DNA from: Moorella mulderi DSM 14980
GTDB lineage: Bacteria > Bacillota > DSM-521 > Neomoorellales > Neomoorellaceae
NCBI RefSeq assembly: GCF_001594015.1
Contig: NZ_LTBC01000003.1
Location: 1-64,000, forward strand
Length of the DNA: 64,000 bases
Direction of reading: 5' to 3'
The translations under genes and the position numbers were made by a program. Positions 33,328 to 42,522 of this stretch are shown in pieces. Positions within the stretch are counted from its first letter, which is position 1; each line of letters begins with the position of its first letter. The notes under the pieces are model-generated. The model was not told where the DNA came from, searched no databases, and worked only from the letters and a program-made list of their open reading frames with translations.

Positions 33328-33495
33328 ATGACGGATAAAGAAATCAGCGACCGTCAGAAAACTTTCCGGCACGAACTCATACGCGAGGAATCCCCGGAAG
33401 AGTTGTGGAACTTGGAGGCAAAGGGAGAGGTTTTACGCGAAAACCCGTACAAGACGCCGCCTAATAATTTGACTACGAAAAGGGATAAAGAATAG
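33328..33495 (+). CDS. Small hypothetical protein, 55 aa
   Basis: A short, highly charged, hydrophilic protein (TDKEISDRQKTFRHELIREE, then PEELWNLEAKGEVLRENPYK). No family is recognised and there are no Cys pairs or membrane segments. Gene reality is supported by GGAGGTG seven bases before the ATG at 33328 and by a hairpin 12 bp after the stop. It is the only plus-strand gene among minus-strand operons. Confidence 0.55.
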   Translation: MTDKEISDRQKTFRHELIREESPEELWNLEAKGEVLRENPYKTPPNNLTTKRDKE

Positions 33496-33506
33496 CCGTG
33501 GACACA

Positions 33507-33538
33507 AGAAGCCCCGGCCAGAACGGGCGGGGCTTCTC
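33507..33538. terminator. Hairpin between the small gene and smc (convergent)
   Basis: AGAAGCCCCG (33507-33516) pairs with CGGGGCTTCT (33528-33537). It lies between the 3' ends of two converging genes. T-runs are weak on both sides, so efficiency is uncertain. Confidence 0.6.
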
Positions 33539-33543
33539 TGTGT

Positions 33544-36500
33544 TTAAGCCGGCAGTTGCTCCAGCCGTACCGAGACCAGGCGGGAGACGCCCTGTTCCAT
33601 CATGGTCACACCGTAAAGGACGTCGGCAGCAGCCATAGTGCCCTGGCGGTGGGAGATGACGATAAACTGGGTCCGGGCGGCAAACTGGCGCAACAGCCGG
33701 GCAAAGCGCTCCACATTGGCTTCATCCAGGGCCGTATCCACCTCGTCAAAGATACAAAAAGCGCTGGGCTTGACCTTTAACAGGGCGAAGATAAAGGCTA
33801 CCGCCGTCAGGGCCTTTTCCCCGCCGGAGAGAAGGGCCAGGTGCTGGGGTTTCTTACCCGGCGGCCGGGCAACAATCTCCAGACCGGCGGCCAGGATATC
33901 CTCGCTGCCGGTCAGCTCCAGGCGGGCTTCACCGCCATCGAAAAGTTCCTGGAAGATGGCGGCAAAGTGTTCCTGCACCGCGGCCAGGGTAGCTTTGAGT
34001 TGCCGGGCCATTAACCGTTCCATCTCGTTAATTACCTGGTGCAAGGCCGCCCGGCCTTCCTCCAGGTCCTTTTTCTGCTGCTCCAGTTCATCAACACGGG
34101 CCTTTAAGCGTTCGTAAGCCGCAATGGCCCCCGGGTTAACTTCCCCTAAGCTTACCAGCCTTTCCTTTACGAGTTCCCGTACAGCCGCTGCTCTTTTTTG
34201 CAGGTGAGGCCGGGGTTTTTGCAATTCCGCTTCCCACTGTGGACCAAAGCGTTCCTCCAGTTCGGCGAGACCGGCGGCCAGGGCCGTTTCCAGACGGGCT
34301 AAATTGATCTCTTCCTGCTGCCGGCGGGCAAGCAGTTTATCTTTTTGCGCCTGTACTCTATCCTGTTCCCGGGCCAGTTCTTCCTGCTTATCAACCCGGG
34401 CAGAGGTCTCGTCTTCCAGGCGCGTCAAGCCTGCCATGGCCTGCTGGCAGGCCCCCTGGAGCCAGTCCTCTTCCCCGGCCAGCTTTTCCAGGTTAGCTTT
34501 AAGCTCATTTTCCAGGGCAGCTGCCGCCGCCCTCCGGGCAGCCAGTTCTTCCTGTTGCCGCTGCCAGTTTTCCTGCTGCCGGGCCAGTTCCCTTTCCCGG
34601 AGATTTAACTGTTCCCGGGCGTTGACCAGGGCCTGGAGGCGGGCTTCATTGACTGCCAGTTCCTGCCGGCAGGCAGCGAGATGCTGCTGGCCGGCCGCCC
34701 CTCGCTCCTGGAGGCCGCTCAACTGGATGTTTAACTCCCCTTCCCGTTCCTCCAGCCGGGCCAGGAGTTCTTGCTTTTCCGCCCGCTCTTTGCCCAGGTC
34801 CAGGGAACCGCCAGCGCCCTGGACCAGTTCTTCCTCAAGGACGGCAATCTTTTCTTCCAGGCGGGCCAGGTCTTCTTTACGCTCGCTCAGGCGTTGCAGT
34901 AAATTGTGAATCTGGCCCCGGCAGGTAAGAATCCCTTCCGTTACCTGGTGGTGCTCCTGCCGGCTCCCTGCCAGCATCTTTTGCAGCTGTTCGTGCTGCT
35001 CCCGGGCCTGCTTTATTCTGTTTGCCAGGTTGGCCAGTTCGGCCTCACCTTGCTGGATAGCCAGGCGCCGCTGAAGATAACCGCCCTGCTGCCTGGCCAC
35101 CCCGCCCGTCACCGGTCCCCGGGGCTGGATTACTTCCCCTTCCAGGGTGACCAGGCGCACGGGCGGCCGCAGGCGCTCCCCTAGGGCCAGGGCGCGGCGG
35201 ATGTCGGCTACAATCAGGACCTGCCCCAGGAGATACTCCACCGCCGGCCGTACTTCAGCCTCGCATTGGACTAGGCCGGCCGCTATCCCCAGGACGCCGG
35301 GCTCCTTTAAGACCCAGCTGGCCCAGGCCGGCCAGCGGCGCGGCTCCAGCCAGGCCAGGGGTAAGATAGTGGCCCGCCCCCGGCCCCGGGCTTTAAGGAA
35401 CTGGATAACTGCTTCCGCCTCGGCTGCCGTCCTTACCAGGATTTGTTGGGCCGCCCCGCCCAGGGCCACTTCCACGGCCCGGGTGAGTTCGGCCGGTACC
35501 GCCAGCTTTTCCACCACTACTCCGAGAACACCGGTACAGGCAGCCTCGCCCCTGCTCCTGGCTTGCAGGATAAACTTCACGCCTTCGGCGAAACCTTCAT
35601 AGCCGGCCTGGGATTGACGTAAAACCTTTAATTGTACGGCCAAGGCACGTTGACGTTCTTTCCAGCCGGTCAGTTCCTTTTCGCAGGCGGCGAGTTCTTC
35701 CTCCTTTAGCTGCAGCTCTATTTCCAGGCCGGCCTTTTTCTCTTCCAGCCTTTTTAGTTCCTCTTCCAGCTGCTGCAGTTGTTCCTGACCGGCCTGCAGG
35801 TGGTCCAGTAAATGCTCCCTTTCCTTTTGCCATTCCTGGAGCTGGCGCCGTTTTTGCTCTAAAAGCCGCTCTACAGCCGCCTGCTTTTCCTCCAGGCGCA
35901 CCAGTTCATTATGAAAGCCGGCCCGTTCATGGGCTACTTGAAAGAGGTTGCTCCTTACTTTTTCAATCTCTGCGGCCAGCTCCCGGGCTTCCGCCTGGAG
36001 TTTTTCCTGCTCCTCCCGGCCTTTTATTATCTCCTGCTCCAGCCGGGCCTGCTCCTGAATCTTCTCTTCCCTTTCCCGGGTTAGCGCGGCCAGGGCGGCT
36101 GCTAAACTGGCTTTTTCCTCTTCCAGGTGCCGCTGCCGGGTAGAGTCTTCCTCCTGTTGCCGGGCCAGCTCGGCCAGCTTTTCCCGGACCAGGTTTATTT
36201 CCCCCCGGGTTCTGACCAGCTGTTCCCTTAAACTTTGCAGTTCCGCCTGGTAACGTTGCCTCTCGGCCTGGTGCCTCTGCTGCTCTTCCTGCAGTTCCCT
36301 GGCTTTTGCCTGGAGTTGCTGTTCTGAAGCCTTTATCTCCTCCAGGGCGGCCGCCAGGGCCTGTAAACGTTCCTGGCTGCGCCGGTGGCGGCGCCTGGTT
36401 TCTTCCATTTCCCCGGCCTTGAGGAGCAGTTCCACGAGATTTAAAAGCCGGCTTAATTTATGGTAACGCCGGGCCCGGGCTGCTTCCGCAGCCGCCGGTC

Positions 36501-37107
36501 CCAGCTGTTCCTTTAGCTCGCTGATTAAATCATTTAAGCGTAATAAATCTTGCTCGACACCTTCCAGGCGCTGCTCCGCTTCTTTTTTGCGCCACCGGTA
36601 GCGGGCAATGCCGGCCGCCTCCTCGAGCACCGCCCGCCGCTCCTCCGGCCGGGCGGAGAGGATCTCTTCCAGGCGGCCCTGGCCGACAATGGCCAGGCTC
36701 CCCCGGCCGGAACCGGTATCTAAGAAGAGCTCCTGGATATCCCGCAACCGGCAGGGAACCTTGTTGATATAATACTCGCCCTCGCCGGAGCGAAAAAAAC
36801 GCCGCGTAACGGCTATTTCCTCAAACTCCAGGGGCAGGCTGCCGTCGCTGTTATCGAGGTGTAAAGTTACTTCCGCCATACTCACCGGCCGCCGTTTCTC
36901 ACTGCCGGCGAAGATCACGTCGTCCATGCGCGCCCCGCGTAAAGTCCTGGCGCTCTGTTCGCCCAGGACCCAGAGGATGGCATCGGCAATGTTGCTCTTG
37001 CCGCTGCCGTTGGGCCCGACGATGGCCGTCACCCCGGGGCCAAACTCCAGTCTCACCCGGTCGACAAAGGTCTTGAAACCCTGGATCTCAACACCCTTAA
37101 GATACAT
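33544..37107 (-). CDS. smc: Chromosome segregation protein SMC
   Basis: A 1187-aa SMC ATPase. The N-terminal head has Walker A GPNGSGKSNIADAI, then a long coiled coil, a hinge near the middle (about 515-680: YEGFAEGVKFILQ, GVVVEKLAVPAELTRAVEVA, PRGPVTGGV), a returning coil, and the C-terminal head with signature LSGGEKALTAVAFIFALL, Walker B FCIFDEVDTALDEANV and the D-loop. The length is typical. The start is the ATG at 37107 with GGAGG five bases before it; the TTG at 37119 lies inside the ribosome site. With ScpA/ScpB (not here) it loads at origins and folds the chromosome. Confidence 0.97.
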   Translation of the reverse strand: MYLKGVEIQGFKTFVDRVRLEFGPGVTAIVGPNGSGKSNIADAILWVLGEQSARTLRGARMDDVIFAGSEKRRPVSMAEVTLHLDNSDGSLPLEFEEIAVTRRFFRSGEGEYYINKVPCRLRDIQELFLDTGSGRGSLAIVGQGRLEEILSARPEERRAVLEEAAGIARYRWRKKEAEQRLEGVEQDLLRLNDLISELKEQLGPAAAEAARARRYHKLSRLLNLVELLLKAGEMEETRRRHRRSQERLQALAAALEEIKASEQQLQAKARELQEEQQRHQAERQRYQAELQSLREQLVRTRGEINLVREKLAELARQQEEDSTRQRHLEEEKASLAAALAALTREREEKIQEQARLEQEIIKGREEQEKLQAEARELAAEIEKVRSNLFQVAHERAGFHNELVRLEEKQAAVERLLEQKRRQLQEWQKEREHLLDHLQAGQEQLQQLEEELKRLEEKKAGLEIELQLKEEELAACEKELTGWKERQRALAVQLKVLRQSQAGYEGFAEGVKFILQARSRGEAACTGVLGVVVEKLAVPAELTRAVEVALGGAAQQILVRTAAEAEAVIQFLKARGRGRATILPLAWLEPRRWPAWASWVLKEPGVLGIAAGLVQCEAEVRPAVEYLLGQVLIVADIRRALALGERLRPPVRLVTLEGEVIQPRGPVTGGVARQQGGYLQRRLAIQQGEAELANLANRIKQAREQHEQLQKMLAGSRQEHHQVTEGILTCRGQIHNLLQRLSERKEDLARLEEKIAVLEEELVQGAGGSLDLGKERAEKQELLARLEEREGELNIQLSGLQERGAAGQQHLAACRQELAVNEARLQALVNAREQLNLRERELARQQENWQRQQEELAARRAAAAALENELKANLEKLAGEEDWLQGACQQAMAGLTRLEDETSARVDKQEELAREQDRVQAQKDKLLARRQQEEINLARLETALAAGLAELEERFGPQWEAELQKPRPHLQKRAAAVRELVKERLVSLGEVNPGAIAAYERLKARVDELEQQKKDLEEGRAALHQVINEMERLMARQLKATLAAVQEHFAAIFQELFDGGEARLELTGSEDILAAGLEIVARPPGKKPQHLALLSGGEKALTAVAFIFALLKVKPSAFCIFDEVDTALDEANVERFARLLRQFAARTQFIVISHRQGTMAAADVLYGVTMMEQGVSRLVSVRLEQLPA

Positions 37108-37132
37108 TTTTGCCTCCAAGAAATAAATAAAG

Positions 37133-37155
37133 AAAACTGCTCGGAGAGCAGTTTG
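37133..37155 (-). terminator. Terminator of spoVS
   Basis: AAACTGCTC/GAGCAGTTT with a three-base loop, followed on the minus strand by a T-rich stretch. It lies 10 bp after the spoVS stop and before smc, so smc needs its own start signal or read-through. Confidence 0.8.
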
Positions 37156-37164
37156 CCGTTACCC

Positions 37165-37425
37165 TTAGCGGGGTTCGACAATAAATTTAATTGCGGTTCT
37201 TTCTTCACCATTGATGTTAATTTCCGCAAAAGCAGGAATCATTACCAGGTCGATGCCATTGGGGGCAATAAAACCCCGGGCAATGGCTATGGCCTTGACG
37301 GCCTGGTTAACTGCTCCTGCCCCCACGGCCTGGACTTCGGCCTTACCGTATTGACGGAAGACGGCTGCCAGTGCTCCAGCTACGGCTTTGGGATTGGACT
37401 GGGCCGAAACCTTTAGGACCTCCAT
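37165..37425 (-). CDS. spoVS: Stage V sporulation protein S
   Basis: An 86-aa, highly conserved Alba-like small protein (EVLKVSAQSNPKAVAGALAA, VQAVGAGAVNQAVKAIAIAR, TAIKFIVEPR). SpoVS affects the switch from septation to spore coat and core formation in Bacillus. The ATG at 37425 has AGGGAGGAGG in front; an upstream start at 37464 has no such support. It is a single-gene unit with a terminator. It fits the spore-forming nature of the host. Confidence 0.95.
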   Translation of the reverse strand: MEVLKVSAQSNPKAVAGALAAVFRQYGKAEVQAVGAGAVNQAVKAIAIARGFIAPNGIDLVMIPAFAEININGEERTAIKFIVEPR

Positions 37426-37531
37426 TGCTTCCTCCTCCCTATCTTTACCGCCCTTTAAACCCATATGTTATTCGACATGAGAGCCACCAATTCCTTCCTG
37501 AAAGAATGGACTGAAAAAATTAAATTGCAAA

Positions 37532-38233
37532 TTAACCCTGGATCTTTATTAATGCCAGGGCGGCCCGGGCGGCTTCCTGTTCGGCCTCTTTCTTGCTGTG
37601 CCCTTCGCCGGTAGCCAGGAGGCGGTTCCGGTAAAATACGCCGGCCTTATAGTGCTTGGCGTGGTCCGGCCCCCATTCCTCCAGAATTTTATAGGTCACA
37701 TTGTCCGGCCCCCTTTGCTGGATAAATTCCTGCAGGGCCGACTTGCTGTCAATAACGCCGGTATCCTTAAGTATCTCCAGGGCAGGGGTAAAGATTTGCA
37801 GGATAAAATCCTGAGCTGTTTTTAACCCGCCGGCCAGGTAGAGGCTGCCAATCACTGCCTCCAGGGCATCGGCCAGGTTGGAAGAGCGCCGGCGACCCCC
37901 GCTGTTCTCTTCTCCCTGCCCCAGGAGAAGCAGTTCCCCCAGGTTGATCTGCCGGGCGACTTTAGCAAGGCTCGCCTCACAGACAATGGCCGCCCGCATC
38001 CGGGTCATATCCCCCTCCGGCAGGTGGGGATATTCCCGGTAAAGATAGGTAGCAATTACCAGCCCCAGGACAGCATCGCCCAGGAACTCCAGCCGCTGGT
38101 TGTCGCGGGGCAGCTGGTGCTCATAGGCGTAGGTAGGATGGGTCAGGGCCGTATTTAGACCTTCCAGGTTGTCAATATCCAGGTGAAAACGGCGTAAAAA
38201 CTGTTGCAGCAGCTCCCGTCTTTTGTTATCCAA
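37532..38233 (-). CDS. rnc: Ribonuclease III
   Basis: A 233-aa double-strand RNA endonuclease, used in rRNA and mRNA maturation. The catalytic signature is QRLEFLGDAVLGL (about 43-55), the second acidic site lies in NLADALEAVIGSLYLAGG, and the C-terminal double-stranded RNA binding domain ends ATGEGHSKKEAEQEAARAAL. It starts with TTG at 38233. It follows fabF in the same direction by 70 bp and comes just before the smc/ftsY group, the usual order in this phylum. Confidence 0.95.
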   Translation of the reverse strand: MDNKRRELLQQFLRRFHLDIDNLEGLNTALTHPTYAYEHQLPRDNQRLEFLGDAVLGLVIATYLYREYPHLPEGDMTRMRAAIVCEASLAKVARQINLGELLLLGQGEENSGGRRRSSNLADALEAVIGSLYLAGGLKTAQDFILQIFTPALEILKDTGVIDSKSALQEFIQQRGPDNVTYKILEEWGPDHAKHYKAGVFYRNRLLATGEGHSKKEAEQEAARAALALIKIQG

Positions 38234-38303
38234 TGCTTTTTTAGCCTGCCTTTAAATATCTTCGCTGCTTACGGCGATATACCATGGTCTCGGGCAGCCA
38301 TAG

Positions 38304-39539
38304 CTATATTTTGCGCAGCACGACGGCGACGTTATGGCCACCGAAGCCAAAGGAATTGGAGATGGCCGCCCTGACCTGCCGCTCCCGGGCCACATTGGGC
38401 ACATAGTCCAGGTCGCAATCGGGATCGGGTTCTTCGTAATTAATGGTCGGCGGGAGGACACCGGCGTGCACGGCCAGGGCCGTTGCCACCAGCTCAATGG
38501 CCCCGGCAGCTCCCAGGAGATGGCCGGTCATGGACTTGGTCGAACTGACGGCCAGCCGGTAGGCATGATCGCCGAAAACCTTTTTAATGGCCAGGGTTTC
38601 CTGGCGGTCGTTGAGTTCAGTAGACGTACCGTGTGCATTGATGTAATCAATATCTCCCGGCTGCAGGCCTGCATCCTGGAGGGCCAGGGCCATGGCCCGG
38701 CTGGCCGCCGCCCCATCGGGGGCCGGGGCCGTAATATGATAGGCATCGGCCGTGCAACCATAGCCGGCCACTTCCGCATAGATGCGGGCACCCCGGGCCG
38801 CAGCATGTTCCAGGGTTTCCAGGACCATTACCCCCGCGCCCTCGCCCAGGACAAAGCCGTCCCGGCCCCGGTCAAAGGGGCGGCTGGCCTTTGCCGGCTC
38901 TTCATTGCGGGTGGAGAGCGCCTTCATGGCAGCAAAGCCGGCCACCGTCAGGGGGGTTACACTGGCCTCGCTGCCACCGGTGATAATTACATCGGCGTCA
39001 CCCCGCTGCAGGGTGCGGAAGGCCTCGCCGATGGCGTTGGCCCCGGAGGCGCAGGCATTGACTACCGTAAAGTTTACCCCGCGGGCGCCTAAATTAATAG
39101 AGATTTGCCCGGCGGCCATATTGGCAATCATCATGGGGACAAAAAAGGGGCTGACCCGGTTGGGACCTTTTTCCAGAAGAACCCGGGTTTGTTCTTCAAA
39201 GGTTTCCATGCCGCCGATACCCGTAGCAAAAATAACCCCTACCCGGTCCCGGTCCTCCTTTTCCAGATCGAGCTTTGCGTCTTCTACCGCCATGCGGGCT
39301 GCGGCTACCGCATACTGGGTAAAACGATCCATGCGCCGGGCTTCTTTGCGATCAAAGAAGGCTCCCGGATCAAAGTCCTTTACCTCACCGGCAAAGCGGA
39401 CAGCCATTTCCCCGGCATCAAAGCGGGTAATGGGGCCAATGCCCGGCTGCCCCGCAACTAAGGCCTGCCAGAATTTATCTTTTCCGGTACCCACGGGGGA
39501 GATGGCTCCCAGGCCGGTGATAACGACACGCTTTTGCAA
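38304..39539 (-). CDS. fabF: 3-oxoacyl-ACP synthase II (FabF)
   Basis: A 411-aa condensing enzyme that extends acyl-ACP with malonyl-ACP. The Cys-His-His triad is visible: [16 protein letters not shown] (Cys), [13 protein letters not shown] (His) and [14 protein letters not shown] (His). The start is TTG at 39539 with GGGGGAT upstream. A perfect 12-bp hairpin separates it from acpP, so fabF may be expressed at a level different from the rest of the cluster. Confidence 0.96.
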   Translation of the reverse strand: MQKRVVITGLGAISPVGTGKDKFWQALVAGQPGIGPITRFDAGEMAVRFAGEVKDFDPGAFFDRKEARRMDRFTQYAVAAARMAVEDAKLDLEKEDRDRVGVIFATGIGGMETFEEQTRVLLEKGPNRVSPFFVPMMIANMAAGQISINLGARGVNFTVVNACASGANAIGEAFRTLQRGDADVIITGGSEASVTPLTVAGFAAMKALSTRNEEPAKASRPFDRGRDGFVLGEGAGVMVLETLEHAAARGARIYAEVAGYGCTADAYHITAPAPDGAAASRAMALALQDAGLQPGDIDYINAHGTSTELNDRQETLAIKKVFGDHAYRLAVSSTKSMTGHLLGAAGAIELVATALAVHAGVLPPTINYEEPDPDCDLDYVPNVARERQVRAAISNSFGFGGHNVAVVLRKI

Positions 39540-39558
39540 AGCTATCCCCCATTCTAAG

Positions 39559-39588
39559 GGGAAGTCCCGTTAAAGCACGGGACTTCCC
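39559..39588 (-). repeat. 12-bp perfect hairpin between acpP and fabF
   Basis: GGGAAGTCCCGT (39559-39570) pairs fully with ACGGGACTTCCC (39577-39588) around a six-base loop. There is no T-run on the minus strand, so it is more likely an RNA processing or stability element for the abundant acpP message than a terminator. Confidence 0.6.
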
Positions 39589-39597
39589 TTCCAGGTT

Positions 39598-39852
<255 letters not shown>

Positions 39853-39862
39853 TTAAACCGGC

Positions 39863-40612
39863 TTACAGGGCCAGGGTCAGGCCCCCATCAACAGTTAGCA
39901 CCTGACCGGTAATATACCTGGCCGCTGGCGAAGCCAGGAAAAGAATAACTTCGGCTACTTCCTCCGGCTCGCCGGGGCGTCCCAGGGGGATATGGCGGTA
40001 AAATTCTTCCCGGGCCGCCTCGTTTAAAGCCGCCGTCATTTCCGTAGTGATAAAACCCGGGGCGACGGCATTGACCAGGATACCCCGCGAGGCCACCTCT
40101 TTAGCCAGGGCTTTGGTAAAACCGATAACCCCGGCCTTGGCTGCGGCATAATTTACCTGGCCGGCATTACCGCGCAGGCCAACCACAGAAGTCAAGTTAA
40201 TTATCCGTCCCTGGCGCTGGCGGAGCATGGGCTTTAAGGCAGCCTGGCAGCAATTGAAAACGCCGGTCAGGTTGGTCTGGAGAACGGCAGCCCAGTCTTC
40301 CGGTTTCAAGCGAGCCGCCAGGTTATCCCGGGCTATACCGGCATTGTTGACCAGGATATCCAGCCGGCCGAAATGATCCAGGGCTGCCTGGATTAAATTC
40401 CTGGCCGCTTCGTAATCGCCCACATCGGCAGCAACGGCTACGGCCTGGCCCCCGCCGTCCTGGATGGCGGCCACTACCTCCGCCGCCGCCTCCGCCTGGC
40501 GGGCATAATTGACCACTACCCTGGCACCGGCCCGGGCGAGTTCCAGGGCCGTGGCCCGGCCTATCCCCCGGGAAGCCCCGGTGACAACTGCTACCTGGCC
40601 TTGCAATTCCAT
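39863..40612 (-). CDS. fabG: 3-oxoacyl-ACP reductase (FabG)
   Basis: A 249-aa short-chain dehydrogenase that reduces 3-oxoacyl-ACP with NADPH. The cofactor loop is VVTGASRGIGRATALELA, LVNNAGIARD follows, the catalytic Ser is in LTSVVGLRGN and the Tyr/Lys pair in NYAAAKAGVIGFTKAL. The start ATG at 40612 has AGGAGG nine bases upstream and overlaps the fabD stop region. Confidence 0.95.
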   Translation of the reverse strand: MELQGQVAVVTGASRGIGRATALELARAGARVVVNYARQAEAAAEVVAAIQDGGGQAVAVAADVGDYEAARNLIQAALDHFGRLDILVNNAGIARDNLAARLKPEDWAAVLQTNLTGVFNCCQAALKPMLRQRQGRIINLTSVVGLRGNAGQVNYAAAKAGVIGFTKALAKEVASRGILVNAVAPGFITTEMTAALNEAAREEFYRHIPLGRPGEPEEVAEVILFLASPAARYITGQVLTVDGGLTLAL

Positions 40613-40613
40613 T

Positions 40614-41552
40614 TTATTTAGCCTCCTGAAGTAAAGCAAGGGTTTTTTCCAGTGTCTGGATATTTTCTACCTGGCTGATGGTTGCCTGGCGGTCAATGCG
40701 CTTGATGAGCCCGCTTAAAACATCGCCCGGTCCTACTTCGATGAACGTACGGTAACCGTCCGCCAGCAGGCGGCGCATACTCTCCTCCCAGCGCACCGGG
40801 CTGGCTACCTGCTTAATCAGATTCTCCTTGACCTGCGCCGCCGTGTAGACATAGCCGGCTGTGACATTGGTTACCAGTGGCACCTGGGGATCGGCCACGG
40901 GAACCTCTTCTAAAACCCGGGCCAGTTCCCGTGCCGCCGGCGCCATCAGGCTGGAATGGAAGGGACCGCTCACCTGGAGGGGCACTACCCTTTTAGCTCC
41001 TGCTGCTTTAGCCAGGGAAGATAGGGCCGCCAGCCCCTCCCGGTCACCGGCAACTACCACCTGGCCCGGGGCGTTGAAGTTCGCCGCCTCAGCTATACCT
41101 TCCTTTACCTGCCGGCAGAGGGCGGCCACTTTTTCTGCCTCCAGGCCCAGCACGGCCACCATGCCGCCCTGGCCTGCCGGTACAGCCGTGGCCATGAGCT
41201 GCGCGCGTTTGGCCACCAGTTTGACTGCCTCGCTAAAGGTAAGGCTGCCGGCAGCCACCAGGGCGCTGTACTCCCCCAGGCTGTGGCCGGCTACTGCCCC
41301 GGGCCTGACCCCGTGGGCCGCCAGGACGCGGAAGCAGGCAATGCTTACCGTCAGCACTGCCGGCTGGGTGTTTTCCGTCCGGGTGAGTTCTTCCGCCGGC
41401 CCTGTAAAGCAGAGCTTATCCACCGGCCACCCCAGAGCGGCTTCAGCTTCTTGAAAGACGGCAGCTGCCTCAGGATACCGGCCGGCCAGCTCCTGGCCCA
41501 TACCTACATACTGGGACCCCTGGCCGGGGAAGACAAAGACTATGCCTGACAT
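40614..41552 (-). CDS. fabD: Malonyl-CoA:ACP transacylase (FabD)
   Basis: A 312-aa enzyme that moves malonyl from CoA to ACP. The nucleophile Ser is in AGHSLGEYSALVAAG, the GQGSQYVGMG loop is at the N-terminus and the active-site His in SGPFHSSLM. The start has a good GGAGGAG. It lies between fabK and fabG in the usual order. Confidence 0.96.
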   Translation of the reverse strand: MSGIVFVFPGQGSQYVGMGQELAGRYPEAAAVFQEAEAALGWPVDKLCFTGPAEELTRTENTQPAVLTVSIACFRVLAAHGVRPGAVAGHSLGEYSALVAAGSLTFSEAVKLVAKRAQLMATAVPAGQGGMVAVLGLEAEKVAALCRQVKEGIAEAANFNAPGQVVVAGDREGLAALSSLAKAAGAKRVVPLQVSGPFHSSLMAPAARELARVLEEVPVADPQVPLVTNVTAGYVYTAAQVKENLIKQVASPVRWEESMRRLLADGYRTFIEVGPGDVLSGLIKRIDRQATISQVENIQTLEKTLALLQEAK

Positions 41553-41575
41553 AAAGAACTCCTCCGAAGATATTT

Positions 41576-42517
41576 TTACCTCACCAGCGTGCCCAGGCGG
41601 GAGATGATCGCTTCTGCTTCAGCCATTATTTCTTCGATAATCGCAGCCGCCGGTTTGATTTCTCGCACCAGGGCCGCGCTCTGGCCGGCCATGAGGGACC
41701 CATACTCCACGTCCCCTTCTACTACTGCGGCCCGGAGCTTGCCGGTGCCCAGGCGATCCATCTCCTCCCAGGAGGCACCCCGGGCGGCCAGCTCTTCAAA
41801 CTGCCGGGTTAATTTATTTTTCAGCACCCGGACATAGTGCCCCGGCATGCCGGTAACGACGGCGTCCCGGTCCCCGGCCTTCAAGACGGCCTCTTTATAA
41901 TTAGGATGGACGGTACACTCCTCGGCGCAGATAAAGCGGGTCCCCATCTGCACGCCGGCCGCCCCCAGGGCCAGGGCTGCCGCCAGGCCGCGGCCGTCGG
42001 CAATCCCGCCGGCGGCAATCACGGGAATATGTACGGCATCAACAATCTGGGGCACCAGGGGTATGGTGGCGATTTCCCCGATATGGCCGCCGCACTCCAT
42101 GCCTTCGGCTACCAGGGCATCCACCCCCAGCCGTTCCAGCCTTTTAGCCAGGGCCACTGAAGCTACTACCGGGATTACCTTGACGCCGGCGGCCTTTAAT
42201 CTGGGCAGGTGTTTGCCGGGATTGCCGGCACCGGTTGTAACCACCGGCACCTTTTCGGCGCAGACCAGATCAATGAGTTCTTCCACATAGGGTGACATAT
42301 AGTATATATTAACGCCAAAGGGGCGGTCTGTCTGTTCCCGTACCTTGTGGATCTCCCGGCGCACTGTTTCCGGCGGCGCATTGCCGGCCCCAATAATCCC
42401 CAGACCCCCGGCCGCTGAAACTGCTGCCGCCAGTTCGCCGGTAGCCACCCAGGCCATGCCACCCTGGATAATGGGATAGGTAATCCCCAGGAGATCGCAA
42501 AGGACTGTCCGCAGCAT
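41576..42517 (-). CDS. fabK: Enoyl-ACP reductase II, FMN dependent (FabK)
   Basis: A 313-aa TIM-barrel flavoprotein of the nitronate monooxygenase/FabK family that does the last reduction of each elongation cycle. Landmarks: YPIIQGGMAWVATGELAAAV, EGMECGGHIGEIATIPLVPQ and PVIAAGGIADGRGLAAAL with GVQMGTRF at the phosphate site. The ATG at 42517 has AAAGGAG nine bases upstream. FabK instead of FabI implies natural tolerance to triclosan-type inhibitors (known family property). Confidence 0.93.
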   Translation of the reverse strand: MLRTVLCDLLGITYPIIQGGMAWVATGELAAAVSAAGGLGIIGAGNAPPETVRREIHKVREQTDRPFGVNIYYMSPYVEELIDLVCAEKVPVVTTGAGNPGKHLPRLKAAGVKVIPVVASVALAKRLERLGVDALVAEGMECGGHIGEIATIPLVPQIVDAVHIPVIAAGGIADGRGLAAALALGAAGVQMGTRFICAEECTVHPNYKEAVLKAGDRDAVVTGMPGHYVRVLKNKLTRQFEELAARGASWEEMDRLGTGKLRAAVVEGDVEYGSLMAGQSAALVREIKPAAAIIEEIMAEAEAIISRLGTLVR

Positions 42518-42522
42518 AAAAC

